Below are positions 51,402 through 59,811 of a stretch of DNA of 64,000 nt, in pieces. The stretch lies in assembly GCA_910587715.1 (NCBI GenBank), contig CAJUMV010000002.1, positions 62,001-126,000 on the forward strand, read 5' to 3'. Numbering within the stretch: the stretch's first letter is position 1; every line of letters starts with the position of its first letter. The position numbers were made by a program, and so were the translations under genes. The notes under the pieces are model-generated. The model ran no database searches. It was given only the letters and a program-made list of their open reading frames with translations, and had not been told where the DNA came from. This stretch comes from an uncultured Lachnospiraceae bacterium. Lineage in GTDB: Bacteria; Bacillota; Clostridia; Lachnospirales; Lachnospiraceae.

Positions 51402-52496
51402 TTACTTCACAAGCGCGAGAAACCGCTCCGCGCAGGATACATTGGAAAGATAATTTCTGTACGCCAGGCAGTTTTTCACATATCTGTCGTTTTCCGCCAC
51501 AATCCGCGCAAGCGTCTCCGCCGACCAGCCGTCCTCCACAATCCCCAGCTCTTCCCTTCTGATATAAGCGGCGTTATAAGGCACAGAAGTCGTCACCACC
51601 GGCGTCCCCACCGCAATGCTTTCCACAATGGACACCATATTGTTATCCTTCTTTGTGGAGACGAGAAGCGCCTTGCACGCCGCAACGATGGGCAGCAGCT
51701 CTTCATGGGACAGCCTGCCGTGAAAAATCACCCGCTCCTCAATCCCTGCCTTTTTCACAAGCTGTCTGAGGGCTGTTTCCTCCTCCCCCGCGCCAATGAT
51801 GTGCAGACTGTATGACTCCTGTCCCGTTTTCACAAACTGCGCAAAGGCTTCTATCGTATGGGAAATCCGTTTGCGAGGAATGAGCTGTGACACCACCGCA
51901 AAAGAGTTGTCCCGCTCTTTTCTCTCAGAAACCGGAAATTTTTCCAAATCTACGCCGTGGTCAATCGTCTCCGTCTCCACCCGCGGCATAAACTGCCGGA
52001 TAAAGGCGCCCGCCTGCGCAGACCGGGGCACCACCCGCGCGCGCCGCATCAAAAACCGCGCCACAAACCGATACCAGAACTTCGCGGGAATTTTGTGCAG
52101 CATGTTATTGTACGCCGCCAGCTCATGCCAGATAAGCGTCTTTTTCGGGGCAACCCTTGCCGCCGTGTAGGACCATGTGGCAAAAACTTCACTTGTGACA
52201 ATTATGTCATATTCTTTATGCTTTCTTAGATAGCTCCGGATACCCGGCATATAAGGAAAACACCGCGGCATGAATAATTTACGGCAGACCGTAGGAAACC
52301 AGAGCACTGGAAAATCATACCGCTCCCCCCGAACTGGTCTGTAATCCTCCGCGGCAATCAGCGTCACCTCATGTCCGGCACGCAAAAACCCCAGACACAT
52401 CGTGTAAATCATCGTGTCCTTGATGGAATCCACCCGGGGAATTTCGTTCGTTTCCGCGGTATAAAGTATCGGATTGATTATCAGCACCTTACTCAT
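51402..52496 (-). CDS. GT4-family glycosyltransferase
   Basis: 364 residues in the two-Rossmann GT-B fold. The C-terminal half has FAVVSQLIPRKRISHTIEAF, LHIIGAGEEE, VIFHGRLSHEEL and the donor-binding VSIVESIAVGTPVVTT, with the GT4-type E-x7-E pattern. It should use a nucleotide sugar for polymer assembly at the inner membrane face. ATG 52496 follows GGAGAG, and the previous GT4 gene ends 2 bp upstream, so they are coupled. Confidence 0.92.
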   Translation of the reverse strand: MSKVLIINPILYTAETNEIPRVDSIKDTMIYTMCLGFLRAGHEVTLIAAEDYRPVRGERYDFPVLWFPTVCRKLFMPRCFPYMPGIRSYLRKHKEYDIIVTSEVFATWSYTAARVAPKKTLIWHELAAYNNMLHKIPAKFWYRFVARFLMRRARVVPRSAQAGAFIRQFMPRVETETIDHGVDLEKFPVSERKERDNSFAVVSQLIPRKRISHTIEAFAQFVKTGQESYSLHIIGAGEEETALRQLVKKAGIEERVIFHGRLSHEELLPIVAACKALLVSTKKDNNMVSIVESIAVGTPVVTTSVPYNAAYIRREELGIVEDGWSAETLARIVAENDRYVKNCLAYRNYLSNVSCAERFLALVK

Positions 52497-52498
52497 CG

Positions 52499-53590
52499 TT
52501 ATCTCTCCGTTCCTGCTTCCCCCGGAGCCAACGCGCCCTTATTTCTGCCTGCCAAAGCAAGAAACCGCTCCGCAATCTTCGCTGTCGCCAGCTCCTCTCT
52601 CAGCTTCACCGCTTCCCTGCCAAACCTTTCCCCGAGCGCCGGCTCGTCCGCCAGCCGTCCCATGGCATACGCCAGCGCGGACACATCCCCCACCGGCACG
52701 AGAAGCCCGTTTTCGCCATCCCTGATGTACATGCGGGAACCGCCGATGGGACAATCCGTCGCAATCACGGGAAGCCCCAGCGCCATCGCTTCCAGCATAG
52801 AATTAGAAATCCCCTCATAATCCGAGGAAAGCACGAACATGGACGCCGTCCTGATATCGGCGGGAACTTTTGTAGAAAAGCCTTTAAATATGACACTTCT
52901 GTCAATTCCAAGTTCTGCCGCCAGCGCCTTAAGCTCCGCCTCCAGCTCCCCCTGCCCGTAAAGCTCCAGCACATAGTTTTCGCGAGCTTTCGAAAAAGCG
53001 GCAAAAGCCCGCAGCAGCAGCTTATGGTTTTTCTGGGCGTTCAGCCGCCCCACCGCTACAATCCGCTTCTCCCGTTCCCCCGCATAAGGCTCTTCACGCA
53101 GCTCTAGCGGATTGGGAATCACCACACTCTTTTTGCGGATTCCCGCCGGAAAACTTTTCACCGCATCCGCCGTCTGACAGACCACCACATCCGCCCGTCG
53201 ATAACACAAGTCCCGAATCCGCCTGTGCTCATAGCGGGTAGGGTCGTTGCGTTCGGAAACGAGGAAAAAATGTCTCTGCCCCAACGCCGCCACCGCGGAA
53301 AATACGGCGCCCATCGCGCTGAAAGCCCATATCTGACAATTTTTATTTTCCCGATAAAACCGCCGCATCCTGCGCAGTCTCCCAAGCCTTTCCGAAAAGC
53401 TGCCGCCGGAAGGAGCGCCCACGCTCACCACCTCAATCCGGGAATCGAGCAGATACGCCCTCTCATTCCCCGCAAAAAGAAGAATGGCAGTCGGAATCCC
53501 CCGCCTGCTGTATTCATTTGCCAGAAGCGCCACAACCCGTTCCGTGCCGCCTCCCGGCATATCGGGTATGACAAATACAATCTTTTCCAA
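52499..53590 (-). CDS. GT4-family glycosyltransferase
   Basis: 363 residues. FVIPDMPGGGTERVVALLANEY is the glycine-rich acceptor loop, and IVAVGRLNAQKNHKLLLRAF, YVLELYGQGELE, VIFKGFSTKV and SDYEGISNSMLEAMALGLPVIATD form the donor site of a retaining GT4. It resembles the N-acetylgalactosamine and amylovoran-type transferases of exopolysaccharide clusters. The start is a TTG at 53590 with GGAGGG upstream. It is divergent from the GT2 gene at 53640, with only 49 bp between starts. Confidence 0.9.
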   Translation of the reverse strand: MEKIVFVIPDMPGGGTERVVALLANEYSRRGIPTAILLFAGNERAYLLDSRIEVVSVGAPSGGSFSERLGRLRRMRRFYRENKNCQIWAFSAMGAVFSAVAALGQRHFFLVSERNDPTRYEHRRIRDLCYRRADVVVCQTADAVKSFPAGIRKKSVVIPNPLELREEPYAGEREKRIVAVGRLNAQKNHKLLLRAFAAFSKARENYVLELYGQGELEAELKALAAELGIDRSVIFKGFSTKVPADIRTASMFVLSSDYEGISNSMLEAMALGLPVIATDCPIGGSRMYIRDGENGLLVPVGDVSALAYAMGRLADEPALGERFGREAVKLREELATAKIAERFLALAGRNKGALAPGEAGTER

Positions 53591-53639
53591 CCCCAGCCCT
53601 CCGTTTTATGTTATACTGCATTTGAGAGGAGTACACATC

Positions 53640-54647
53640 ATGCCGTTTTTAAGTATCATTGTCCCTGTATATAATGTAAAACCCTATCTCGCAGAATGTC
53701 TGGACAGTATTCTCGCCCAAACCTTCACGGACTTCGAGATTCTGCTCGTAGACGACGGTTCCACCGACGGCTCGTCCGCAATCTGTGACGAATACGTCTG
53801 CAGGGATTCCCGCATCCGCTGCTTCCATAAAGAAAACGGCGGTCATATGTCAGCCCGACAGGAAGGCTTCCGACAGGCTCACGGCGAATATATTTCCTTT
53901 GTGGACAGCGACGACTGGGTGGCTCCTGTCATGTACGAGAAAATGAGCGGCGCCGCCAAAGAAACTGACGCAGATGTCATATGCTGCAACTATACCGCCG
54001 TTTCCCCGGATAAAAAAATCGAGCGGCGGGATTTCTGTGCGCCTGGTCTTTACGACAAAACACGGCTTACCGAAGAAATTTATCCGCAGATGCTCCTCTC
54101 CGGCAGCTTTTTTCATTTTGGCGTCTCCCCCAGCCTCTGCAATAAGCTCTTTCGCAAAGACCTGCTGGGAAACCATATTTTCCATGTTCCGCTCTCCATC
54201 AAGCTGGGAGAGGACGGACTGGTCACCTATCCCTGTCTTTTAGATGCCGGTTCCGTCTGTTTTCTGTCGGACTCCCTCTATTATTATAGAAGCAACGGCA
54301 GTTCTCTCACGCACACGATGGAGTACGGGCGTCTTGCGGAAAACCGCCTGCTTTTTGACAGCTATGACAAGCTGGTGGACCTTGCCGCGCATCCCTGCAT
54401 GGAAAAACAGCTCCTCTATTACTATGCCTATCAGTGTCTCCTGACCTTCCCGCCCGTATTCCGCGCAAAAACGGAAGAAAACCAAAATTTCCGCAAGGAC
54501 TTTATCGCACAGTGCCATTATCCTCTCATCCAACGCGCTTTCCGCGGCATAAAGCTCGGCGACATTTCCGGACTCCACAACAAAGCCTATGCCCTCTGCA
54601 TCCGCCATGGACTGTACAGGCTGTTCCGGCTTCTTGTCCGCCATTAA
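53640..54647 (+). CDS. GT2-family glycosyltransferase (EpsJ/WcaA-like)
   Basis: 335 residues with the GT-A start LSIIVPVYNVKPYLAECLDSIL, LVDDGSTDGSS and SFVDSDDWVAPVMYEKM (the DxD-type metal site), plus the middle-domain NKLFRKDLL and KLGEDGLVTYP of exopolysaccharide transferases. ATG 53640 follows GAGAGGAG; an earlier in-frame start lies within the divergent gene and is rejected. An extended -10 (TGTTATACT) is about 25 bp upstream. It is alone on this strand among minus-strand glycosyltransferases. Confidence 0.92.
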   Translation: MPFLSIIVPVYNVKPYLAECLDSILAQTFTDFEILLVDDGSTDGSSAICDEYVCRDSRIRCFHKENGGHMSARQEGFRQAHGEYISFVDSDDWVAPVMYEKMSGAAKETDADVICCNYTAVSPDKKIERRDFCAPGLYDKTRLTEEIYPQMLLSGSFFHFGVSPSLCNKLFRKDLLGNHIFHVPLSIKLGEDGLVTYPCLLDAGSVCFLSDSLYYYRSNGSSLTHTMEYGRLAENRLLFDSYDKLVDLAAHPCMEKQLLYYYAYQCLLTFPPVFRAKTEENQNFRKDFIAQCHYPLIQRAFRGIKLGDISGLHNKAYALCIRHGLYRLFRLLVRH

Positions 54648-54685
54648 AGCACTGCCTGTCCACGTTTTTTCCCATGCTCTCCTGC

Positions 54686-56587
54686 TCAGTACCTTTTCTC
54701 CTGATCCCCCGTCTGATAGAACTGCGCGCTCGCATCGATTCCCTGCAGGTCATCGTTCAGCGCCAGCGTGCGGTGGAAAAGATTCGTCCGTGTAAACGCA
54801 AGTACCAACAGGCAGAATACGACAACCACCGCCGCTGTCAAAACCCTGCCGATTACCACGCTGCGGCCCATCTGCCCGGACGCTTCCTCCGTTTTTCCTG
54901 CGCTTTCGCGCCCAGCTCTGCGAAGCCTTTCCACTCCTCTTTCCAGAAACGCCGCCCACTCCGCCATCCCGCAGACCGCATAGGGAATCAACAGTACAAA
55001 ATACGGTATCGTATAAGAGGCGCTGGATTCCCAAAACATATGAAACAGGTAGCCGCCCAAAAAAACCACCGCTCCCATCAGCTCATATAAACTGCCCTTT
55101 TTCCATCGCAAAAAAAGATAAAGCAGCATTCCGAGAAAAATCAATGTCTGCATATAGTTAAGCAGAATCGAAAGCCGCACGCTGCCCCTGCCCTCAATCA
55201 CGCTTTTCAGCCATCCCGGCATTCCTACACCGCCTTTCCTTCCCCGGGTACGGTCAAGGCAGATAAACGTAGGATCGTTCCACTGAAAAGCCGTCTTACG
55301 CGCCAAAAAAGGAATCCCCTCATCCACAGGATATTCTAACATTCTAGTCACAATTTTCCGAAGCTCCTCCGCGGATGCCTGCGTAATCAGCTCTGTATCA
55401 TAATGGTATTCCGTAAACACATTGCCGATATAACCATTGTAGCCCCCCGGACCTAACGGCGCTTCCTGCATCCCCATCACCACCCAGGAAAGCATCACTT
55501 CTCCCTCCGGCAAGTCACGTCCCGCAATCCGCTCCACAACGGCATTGGAAGCCTGTGTACAAATCCCCACGCCAAGCCCCATACACACAATGAAAAGAAG
55601 GGAAACCGCGCCTTCCTTCCACTTCTTTTCCCCAGAAAGAAACCAGAGAGAAATGGCGTCATAGACCAGAAAACAAGCTATGGCAATCAGATAAATCAGG
55701 CAGTTCATCTTTATGACCGTGGCAAATCCCATACAGAGAGAAGCCGCCGCAATATAACGGTAACGTCTCTTTGCCAGATACTGCTGCGCAAAATAAACCG
55801 CCCCCAGAGACAACGCCATGCCCGGCAGAATGCCGTACAGATATGTCACATAAAAGGATAACGGCACCCAGATTAAAAGTCCCAGATACACTGTCGTCTG
55901 CAGACCCTTTCCCTTCTTTTCAAACCCTTGCGTGCCTTCTTTCGCAGATACCCCGAAAAGTCCCGAAAGTTTCGTAAGCAGTCCGTAAATCACCGCCAGG
56001 TACGCCACATTCACAAGCTGGAGCGCCACATAATTGCCCTCTCCAAAAAGAAAGCTCAAAAGATAGAAATACAAAACAATCCCCGACTGAAACGGATAAC
56101 AGAACAGATAGGCTCCCTCCTCAAAAGAAGAAAAATCGCCCTGTCTCCACTGCATGACAATTTCATACACCTTTGCCGGGTCGGAACCCGGATAAAGCTG
56201 CGTCATCCCCACATAAGAAGCTGCCAGAATCACAGTCAGAAGCGTCATGCCCCAAAATACCGCATTCCCCCAAAGCAGCCCCGCTTCTTTTGATCCATGC
56301 AAATCTTCCTGACCATTTTTCCGTTCACTGAAGCTCCGCCACAGCTTTCGTCCCAAAAGCAGCGCCGCCGTCAGCACTACAAATACCAGCAGATGACGCA
56401 GCGGACTATCCGCGATATTCAGAGTTCTCTCCTGATGCGTTCCATCCTCCAGAATCAGTCTGCCCACAAAACTTGTACTAAATATACTGTGCAGAAACAG
56501 AAGAAACACCGCCCCCGCAAGCAGCAGCCGAATCGTGCCGTTGACGATTCGGGAAAATATATGTTCTTGCTCCATATGATTCATCAT
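54686..56587 (-). CDS. Large GT-C (GT39-like) membrane protein
   Basis: 633 residues with about twelve membrane helices. The first long exported loop has QLYPGSDPAKVYEIVMQWRQ, then FSSFEEGAYLFCYPFQSG, which places an Asp in the GT39/PMT catalytic position. A cytoplasmic Ser/Gly/Glu-rich segment (about 560-590) precedes a final helix. It probably transfers a sugar from a polyprenyl-phosphate donor. It is 38 bp downstream of the RNA ligase gene but belongs by composition to the glycan cluster. ATG 56587 is followed by further Met codons at 56584 and 56575. Confidence 0.82.
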   Translation of the reverse strand: MMNHMEQEHIFSRIVNGTIRLLLAGAVFLLFLHSIFSTSFVGRLILEDGTHQERTLNIADSPLRHLLVFVVLTAALLLGRKLWRSFSERKNGQEDLHGSKEAGLLWGNAVFWGMTLLTVILAASYVGMTQLYPGSDPAKVYEIVMQWRQGDFSSFEEGAYLFCYPFQSGIVLYFYLLSFLFGEGNYVALQLVNVAYLAVIYGLLTKLSGLFGVSAKEGTQGFEKKGKGLQTTVYLGLLIWVPLSFYVTYLYGILPGMALSLGAVYFAQQYLAKRRYRYIAAASLCMGFATVIKMNCLIYLIAIACFLVYDAISLWFLSGEKKWKEGAVSLLFIVCMGLGVGICTQASNAVVERIAGRDLPEGEVMLSWVVMGMQEAPLGPGGYNGYIGNVFTEYHYDTELITQASAEELRKIVTRMLEYPVDEGIPFLARKTAFQWNDPTFICLDRTRGRKGGVGMPGWLKSVIEGRGSVRLSILLNYMQTLIFLGMLLYLFLRWKKGSLYELMGAVVFLGGYLFHMFWESSASYTIPYFVLLIPYAVCGMAEWAAFLERGVERLRRAGRESAGKTEEASGQMGRSVVIGRVLTAAVVVVFCLLVLAFTRTNLFHRTLALNDDLQGIDASAQFYQTGDQEKRY

Positions 56588-56625
56588 ATTTCCGCATCCT
56601 TGTCCTTCGTTTTAACCTTTATATA

Positions 56626-57324
56626 TTATAAAATATTTTCCGAAGAAGAGAAAACGTTCAGACAATTAATTTGCATGGATTTCTTGCTCCAATGCTCTTC
56701 CATACTCTGTCTGAAATCATTTCGTACCAGTTTCGCCCTTCTTTTTAACCACTCACCATCATCCCAGCGAACATATATCCCTTCACACATGTTATCGCCA
56801 TAGTATGACTGACCAAAAAAGGAAAACAATTCCTTTAACGTATATTTTCCCTTCGCCCATTGATGAATAACTGTAATTCCCATGACGTTGCACATCTCGT
56901 TTCTACGTTCTACAGAAAGAAAATGTCCATTTTCTTTGTCGTATAAATCAAAACCAATAAAATAATCTGGCAACTTATTATAATGTATCGAATGTGTCGC
57001 ATAACACCATTCCCCGAATAAAATATACTTATCCAAGATGGTATTAAATAAAGAATCTTGTCTCCTATCAATCCAGACTTTTAACTTTTCCCATTGCCCT
57101 TCCCATGGCGGCAACAGCCAATCTCCTCTGTTTTGCAAACATATATCCCCATTGTCATTAAATGAAATACCCAAATTTGCTCCATCAACTTTTTCTTCAA
57201 TTATAAGCTCATGTCTCAGCATCTCAGCAATATCTTCATCAGACATTACCTTATCTTTTCTTGTTCGTTCATTTTCGGGCAAAACAATATGTTTTGTAGA
57301 TGGAAATTTAAAATATTCTTTCAT
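56626..57324 (-). CDS. Minimal RNA ligase (Rnl2-like nucleotidyltransferase)
   Basis: 232 residues with every covalent nucleotidyltransferase motif: motif I EEKVDGANLG (Lys45 as AMP acceptor), Ia QNRGD (Arg66), III LFGEWCYATHS (102-112), IIIa YFIGFDLYD (121-129), IV EGIYVRWDDG (181-190) and V KRRAKLVR (194-201). This matches the catalytic domain of RNA ligase 2-type enzymes, which seal 3'-OH and 5'-phosphate RNA ends using ATP. The extra C-terminal domain of phage Rnl2 is missing. The gene starts with a 4-bp ATGA overlap with the PIN gene, so they are translated together. It is much more AT-rich than the flanking glycan genes. A repair role for RNA cut by the PIN protein is inferred. Confidence 0.88.
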   Translation of the reverse strand: MKEYFKFPSTKHIVLPENERTRKDKVMSDEDIAEMLRHELIIEEKVDGANLGISFNDNGDICLQNRGDWLLPPWEGQWEKLKVWIDRRQDSLFNTILDKYILFGEWCYATHSIHYNKLPDYFIGFDLYDKENGHFLSVERRNEMCNVMGITVIHQWAKGKYTLKELFSFFGQSYYGDNMCEGIYVRWDDGEWLKRRAKLVRNDFRQSMEEHWSKKSMQINCLNVFSSSENIL

Positions 57325-57836
57325 ACCCCTATTTTCTGCATATACTTTTCTTTTATGTAATCTTCATCAATAAAACAAATACCTATTTCATACCCCTCTA
57401 ATTCATCCTTAATCCCCCACCATTTCGAATCGCTTGCTTCCACAATCGGCGGCTTTTCACAATGATTATATGCCAATGCAATATATTTCCTGTCAGGCGG
57501 ATCAAATTCCTTTAGTTTTTTTGAATCAGGATAACTCTCAAACTCGTTTTCACTTAGCTCTCTTAAGCTAAGAAAATCTTCCGCATTTTTAGGCATATGT
57601 TGATGAACCCATTTACAAAATTCAGTTGCCATATTAGGATCTCTATTCCGTTCAAACGCGCGTCTGTACTCCTTAATAACTCTTCCCTCTGCATCTAGGA
57701 CAATACTCGCATCCGGATTGTTCATAAAATTTTGCAAAAATCTGACACATTTTTGGGCACATTTTAACTGCTCTACAGGTATTTTTGAAACATCCGTTAA
57801 TAAAATAACATTTGCATCTACAATATATTTACTCAT
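57321..57836 (-). CDS. PIN-like nuclease
   Basis: 171 residues. Acidic positions fit a PIN active site: D7 (YIVDANVIL), E56 (VIKEYRRAF), D115 (DPPDRKYIALA) and D136 (EASDSKWWG). The DANV start and the spacing are as in PIN domains, though it is longer than VapC toxins and has an extra charged middle part (about 60-110). It probably cuts RNA. Its start lies 8 bp inside the end of the ATPase gene and its stop overlaps the RNA ligase start, giving a strictly coupled three-gene operon. No VapB-like antitoxin is next to it. Confidence 0.82.
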   Translation of the reverse strand: MSKYIVDANVILLTDVSKIPVEQLKCAQKCVRFLQNFMNNPDASIVLDAEGRVIKEYRRAFERNRDPNMATEFCKWVHQHMPKNAEDFLSLRELSENEFESYPDSKKLKEFDPPDRKYIALAYNHCEKPPIVEASDSKWWGIKDELEGYEIGICFIDEDYIKEKYMQKIGV

Positions 57837-59235
57837 TTAGTTCCTCTTTTATCCTTTTATCTAAAGCAGCATCTGTCTGCGCAAAAATATCTCCTGCTAT
57901 ATCACCAAAAAAATTCTTCGGCCAATTATCAATATTTCCAAATATATCTACTTGCAGTTTTTCAAGAGTAGCCGGATATTTATCGCTGTTGACAAAATAC
58001 GCGGAAAACTCATCATTTTTTAATACATCTTCTGCCATTCGCCTTTGAAGTCGTCTCAAAAAATGTTCTGAATGAGTCTCAATAATTAATTGAATTCTCC
58101 GTTCTTCATAATCCTCTCTCGCATGAATCGCATCTATTATGACATCAGCTAATCCCGCCTGCGCATTAGGATGAAGATGCAATTCCGGCTGCTCCATAAT
58201 AATTATAGAACCGGCGGGTGCATAAAACAACTCTACAATCACAGGTAAAACCTGCGACACGCCCATTCCTACGTCTGGAATATCCACCCAATTCATGGAG
58301 CCTTTTGTTTTTACCTTCACATCATAATCCTGCCGCTTTTTAGATATTCTCTCAATTCTAAAATCCTCAATCAACGACATTTTTTTCAACATCTCAGCAA
58401 TAATAGCCATGAATGGTTTCCTATGTCCACGGTAACTTAAATTTATCATTCGATTTTCATCTTCTGCCGCCAAAATAGCCTGAATAGCGTCTTGTCCCAG
58501 ATATCCTACGCTATCCGGAATATTTCCATTCCAATTATACAGTCTTTTCGCCTGTTTTCTCAATGGTCCTAAATAGTATATTCCGGCAAACAAACTTTCA
58601 TGGTATAAATTAATATTTTTCAGAAAATTTGCATTTTGATAATAAGCCACCGCCTCATCGGGAAAACCGTAAAACCGGACAGGAGAAGTGATATCCCACA
58701 CTCTGCCTCTGGTACGTATAAAATCATACTTATCATAAACTAATTCGTAACTCTTTTTCGTTCCGCCCGATGCCTCTTTTTTCTGAAGCCCAATTTTAAT
58801 TTGATCTCTACCCGAAATATCAAAGGTATATTCAAAAGCCTTTACCTCCAATAATTGACTTTTTTCATCCGTAATTTTTACTTCTCCTCCAAAGTTAATA
58901 TGTTTGGATGCAAAGCGGGTTTTATGCAGCGAATCCTCCAGTTGAATTTCTTTCTCTAAAGTCCAATCATAAGAAAAAATAATCGGATTATTCCAATCTT
59001 GATTAAATATAATATCAGATGGTAAGCCCAAATCCACCGCCGTATCCTCATTACCTGTATAGAAAACAATTCTTCTATCCGATGATTCTACACTCTGTTT
59101 CAGCATCATTAAAAACTGTCCAATGCTTGACTTACCGGAGCTGTTTTCACCGAAAAAAACTGTTAAAGGAGACATCTGGATTTTTCCTGTATCTTTCCAC
59201 CCCTTAAAATTTTGTATTCGCATATTGTTAATCAT
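57829..59235 (-). CDS. SMC/OLD-like AAA ATPase with DUF3696-type C-terminus
   Basis: 468 residues. Walker A GENSSGKSS (29-37), an ABC-like signature region (IPDVGMGVSQVLPVIVEL), Walker B SIIIMEQPELHLHP (343-356) and the H-loop IETHSEH (385-391) are complete. The ending NIDNWPKNFFGD is typical of the DUF3696 tail found on such ATPases. Relatives drive several phage-defence systems (for example with toprim, HNH or other nucleases) and sense DNA or protein from invaders. ATG 59235 follows GAGGG. It is the first gene of the island and lies opposite an XRE regulator; an inverted repeat covers its start codon. Confidence 0.92.
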   Translation of the reverse strand: MINNMRIQNFKGWKDTGKIQMSPLTVFFGENSSGKSSIGQFLMMLKQSVESSDRRIVFYTGNEDTAVDLGLPSDIIFNQDWNNPIIFSYDWTLEKEIQLEDSLHKTRFASKHINFGGEVKITDEKSQLLEVKAFEYTFDISGRDQIKIGLQKKEASGGTKKSYELVYDKYDFIRTRGRVWDITSPVRFYGFPDEAVAYYQNANFLKNINLYHESLFAGIYYLGPLRKQAKRLYNWNGNIPDSVGYLGQDAIQAILAAEDENRMINLSYRGHRKPFMAIIAEMLKKMSLIEDFRIERISKKRQDYDVKVKTKGSMNWVDIPDVGMGVSQVLPVIVELFYAPAGSIIIMEQPELHLHPNAQAGLADVIIDAIHAREDYEERRIQLIIETHSEHFLRRLQRRMAEDVLKNDEFSAYFVNSDKYPATLEKLQVDIFGNIDNWPKNFFGDIAGDIFAQTDAALDKRIKEELNE

Positions 59236-59240
59236 AACAA
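59225..59240 (-). promoter_or_regulatory. TTGTTA-ATCA-TAACAA inverted repeat over the ATPase start codon
   Basis: A perfect 6-bp dyad with a 4-base centre overlaps the ATG at 59235. Half-site-like TTGTTA/TAACAA words recur in the same divergent gap at about 59257-59262, 59285-59290 and 59413-59418, making this a candidate operator set or a simple AT-rich coincidence. Confidence 0.45.
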
Positions 59241-59387
59241 AACCCTCGTTTCATATATTGTTACTAAAATTATTATCTCTTATTATAACAAAACTTACCA
59301 TGTTTTACACGCGAAACTTTATGCGTCTTTCCCACCCTCTCTTGTTGTTTTTTGTCGTATTTCTTTTCTTTTTGTAGTTTCTTCATT

Positions 59388-59402
59388 ACAACCTCTCGTT
59401 GT
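59388..59402 (+). promoter_or_regulatory. ACAAC-CTCTC-GTTGT dyad upstream of the XRE regulator
   Basis: A perfect 5-bp inverted repeat with 5-base centre, 62 bp before the XRE ATG, of a size usual for XRE operators. It may mediate autoregulation; a TATAAC-like -10 lies downstream of it. Confidence 0.4.
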
Positions 59403-59463
59403 GTGTTAGCATTTATAACAACATTTTTGTCAATACTGATGCCGAAAGGAATGGAATCAGGAA

Positions 59464-59808
59464 ATGAAAGAACTGCACGTTATTATCCGGGATTTACGCG
59501 AAGATTTGGATATCAAACAGAAGACAGTCGCCGAATATCTGGGCGTATCACAGCAGACCTACTCCAATTACGAAAACGGCCGCCGCGATATTCCGCTTTG
59601 GGCCGTTTTGAAGCTTTCCGAGTATTTTAAAGTCAGCACCGACTACCTGCTCGGCGCGGATAGCGGTTACCTTGGCAGTCCCAATCTAAACCGCAAGTAT
59701 CTGGGCGACGTTACCATGCACGACGTGCTGTTCCGCATTCAGAAACTGGATGCCGGGAAGCGCCGCGAACTGCTGCGGTTTATTCGGTTTTTGGGGGAGG
59801 AGGAGTAA
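59464..59808 (+). CDS. XRE-family transcriptional regulator
   Basis: 114 residues. An N-terminal helix-turn-helix (about 4-60) shows QKTVAEYLGVSQQTYSNYENGRRDIPLWAVLKLSEYFKVSTDYLLG, written here in parts only by its start and end: QKTVAEYLGVSQQTYSNYE and LSEYFKVSTDYLLG. The C-terminal part (about 75-110) is helical and may dimerise. ATG 59464 follows CAGGA. It is divergent from the ATPase-PIN-RNA ligase operon with 228 bp between, but its base composition is closer to the host genes, so it may be a resident gene rather than part of the island. Confidence 0.9.
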   Translation: MKELHVIIRDLREDLDIKQKTVAEYLGVSQQTYSNYENGRRDIPLWAVLKLSEYFKVSTDYLLGADSGYLGSPNLNRKYLGDVTMHDVLFRIQKLDAGKRRELLRFIRFLGEEE

Positions 59809-59811
59809 ATC

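Noticed and set aside
53484..53639. Extended N-terminus of the GT2 protein at 53640
   Set aside because: It lies inside the divergent GT4 gene and the GT-A fold begins exactly at MPFLSIIVPVYN.
56588..59463. Search for integrase, IS ends or direct repeats bounding the AT-rich island
   Set aside because: No transposase, recombinase or convincing flanking repeat was seen, so the route of acquisition cannot be stated.
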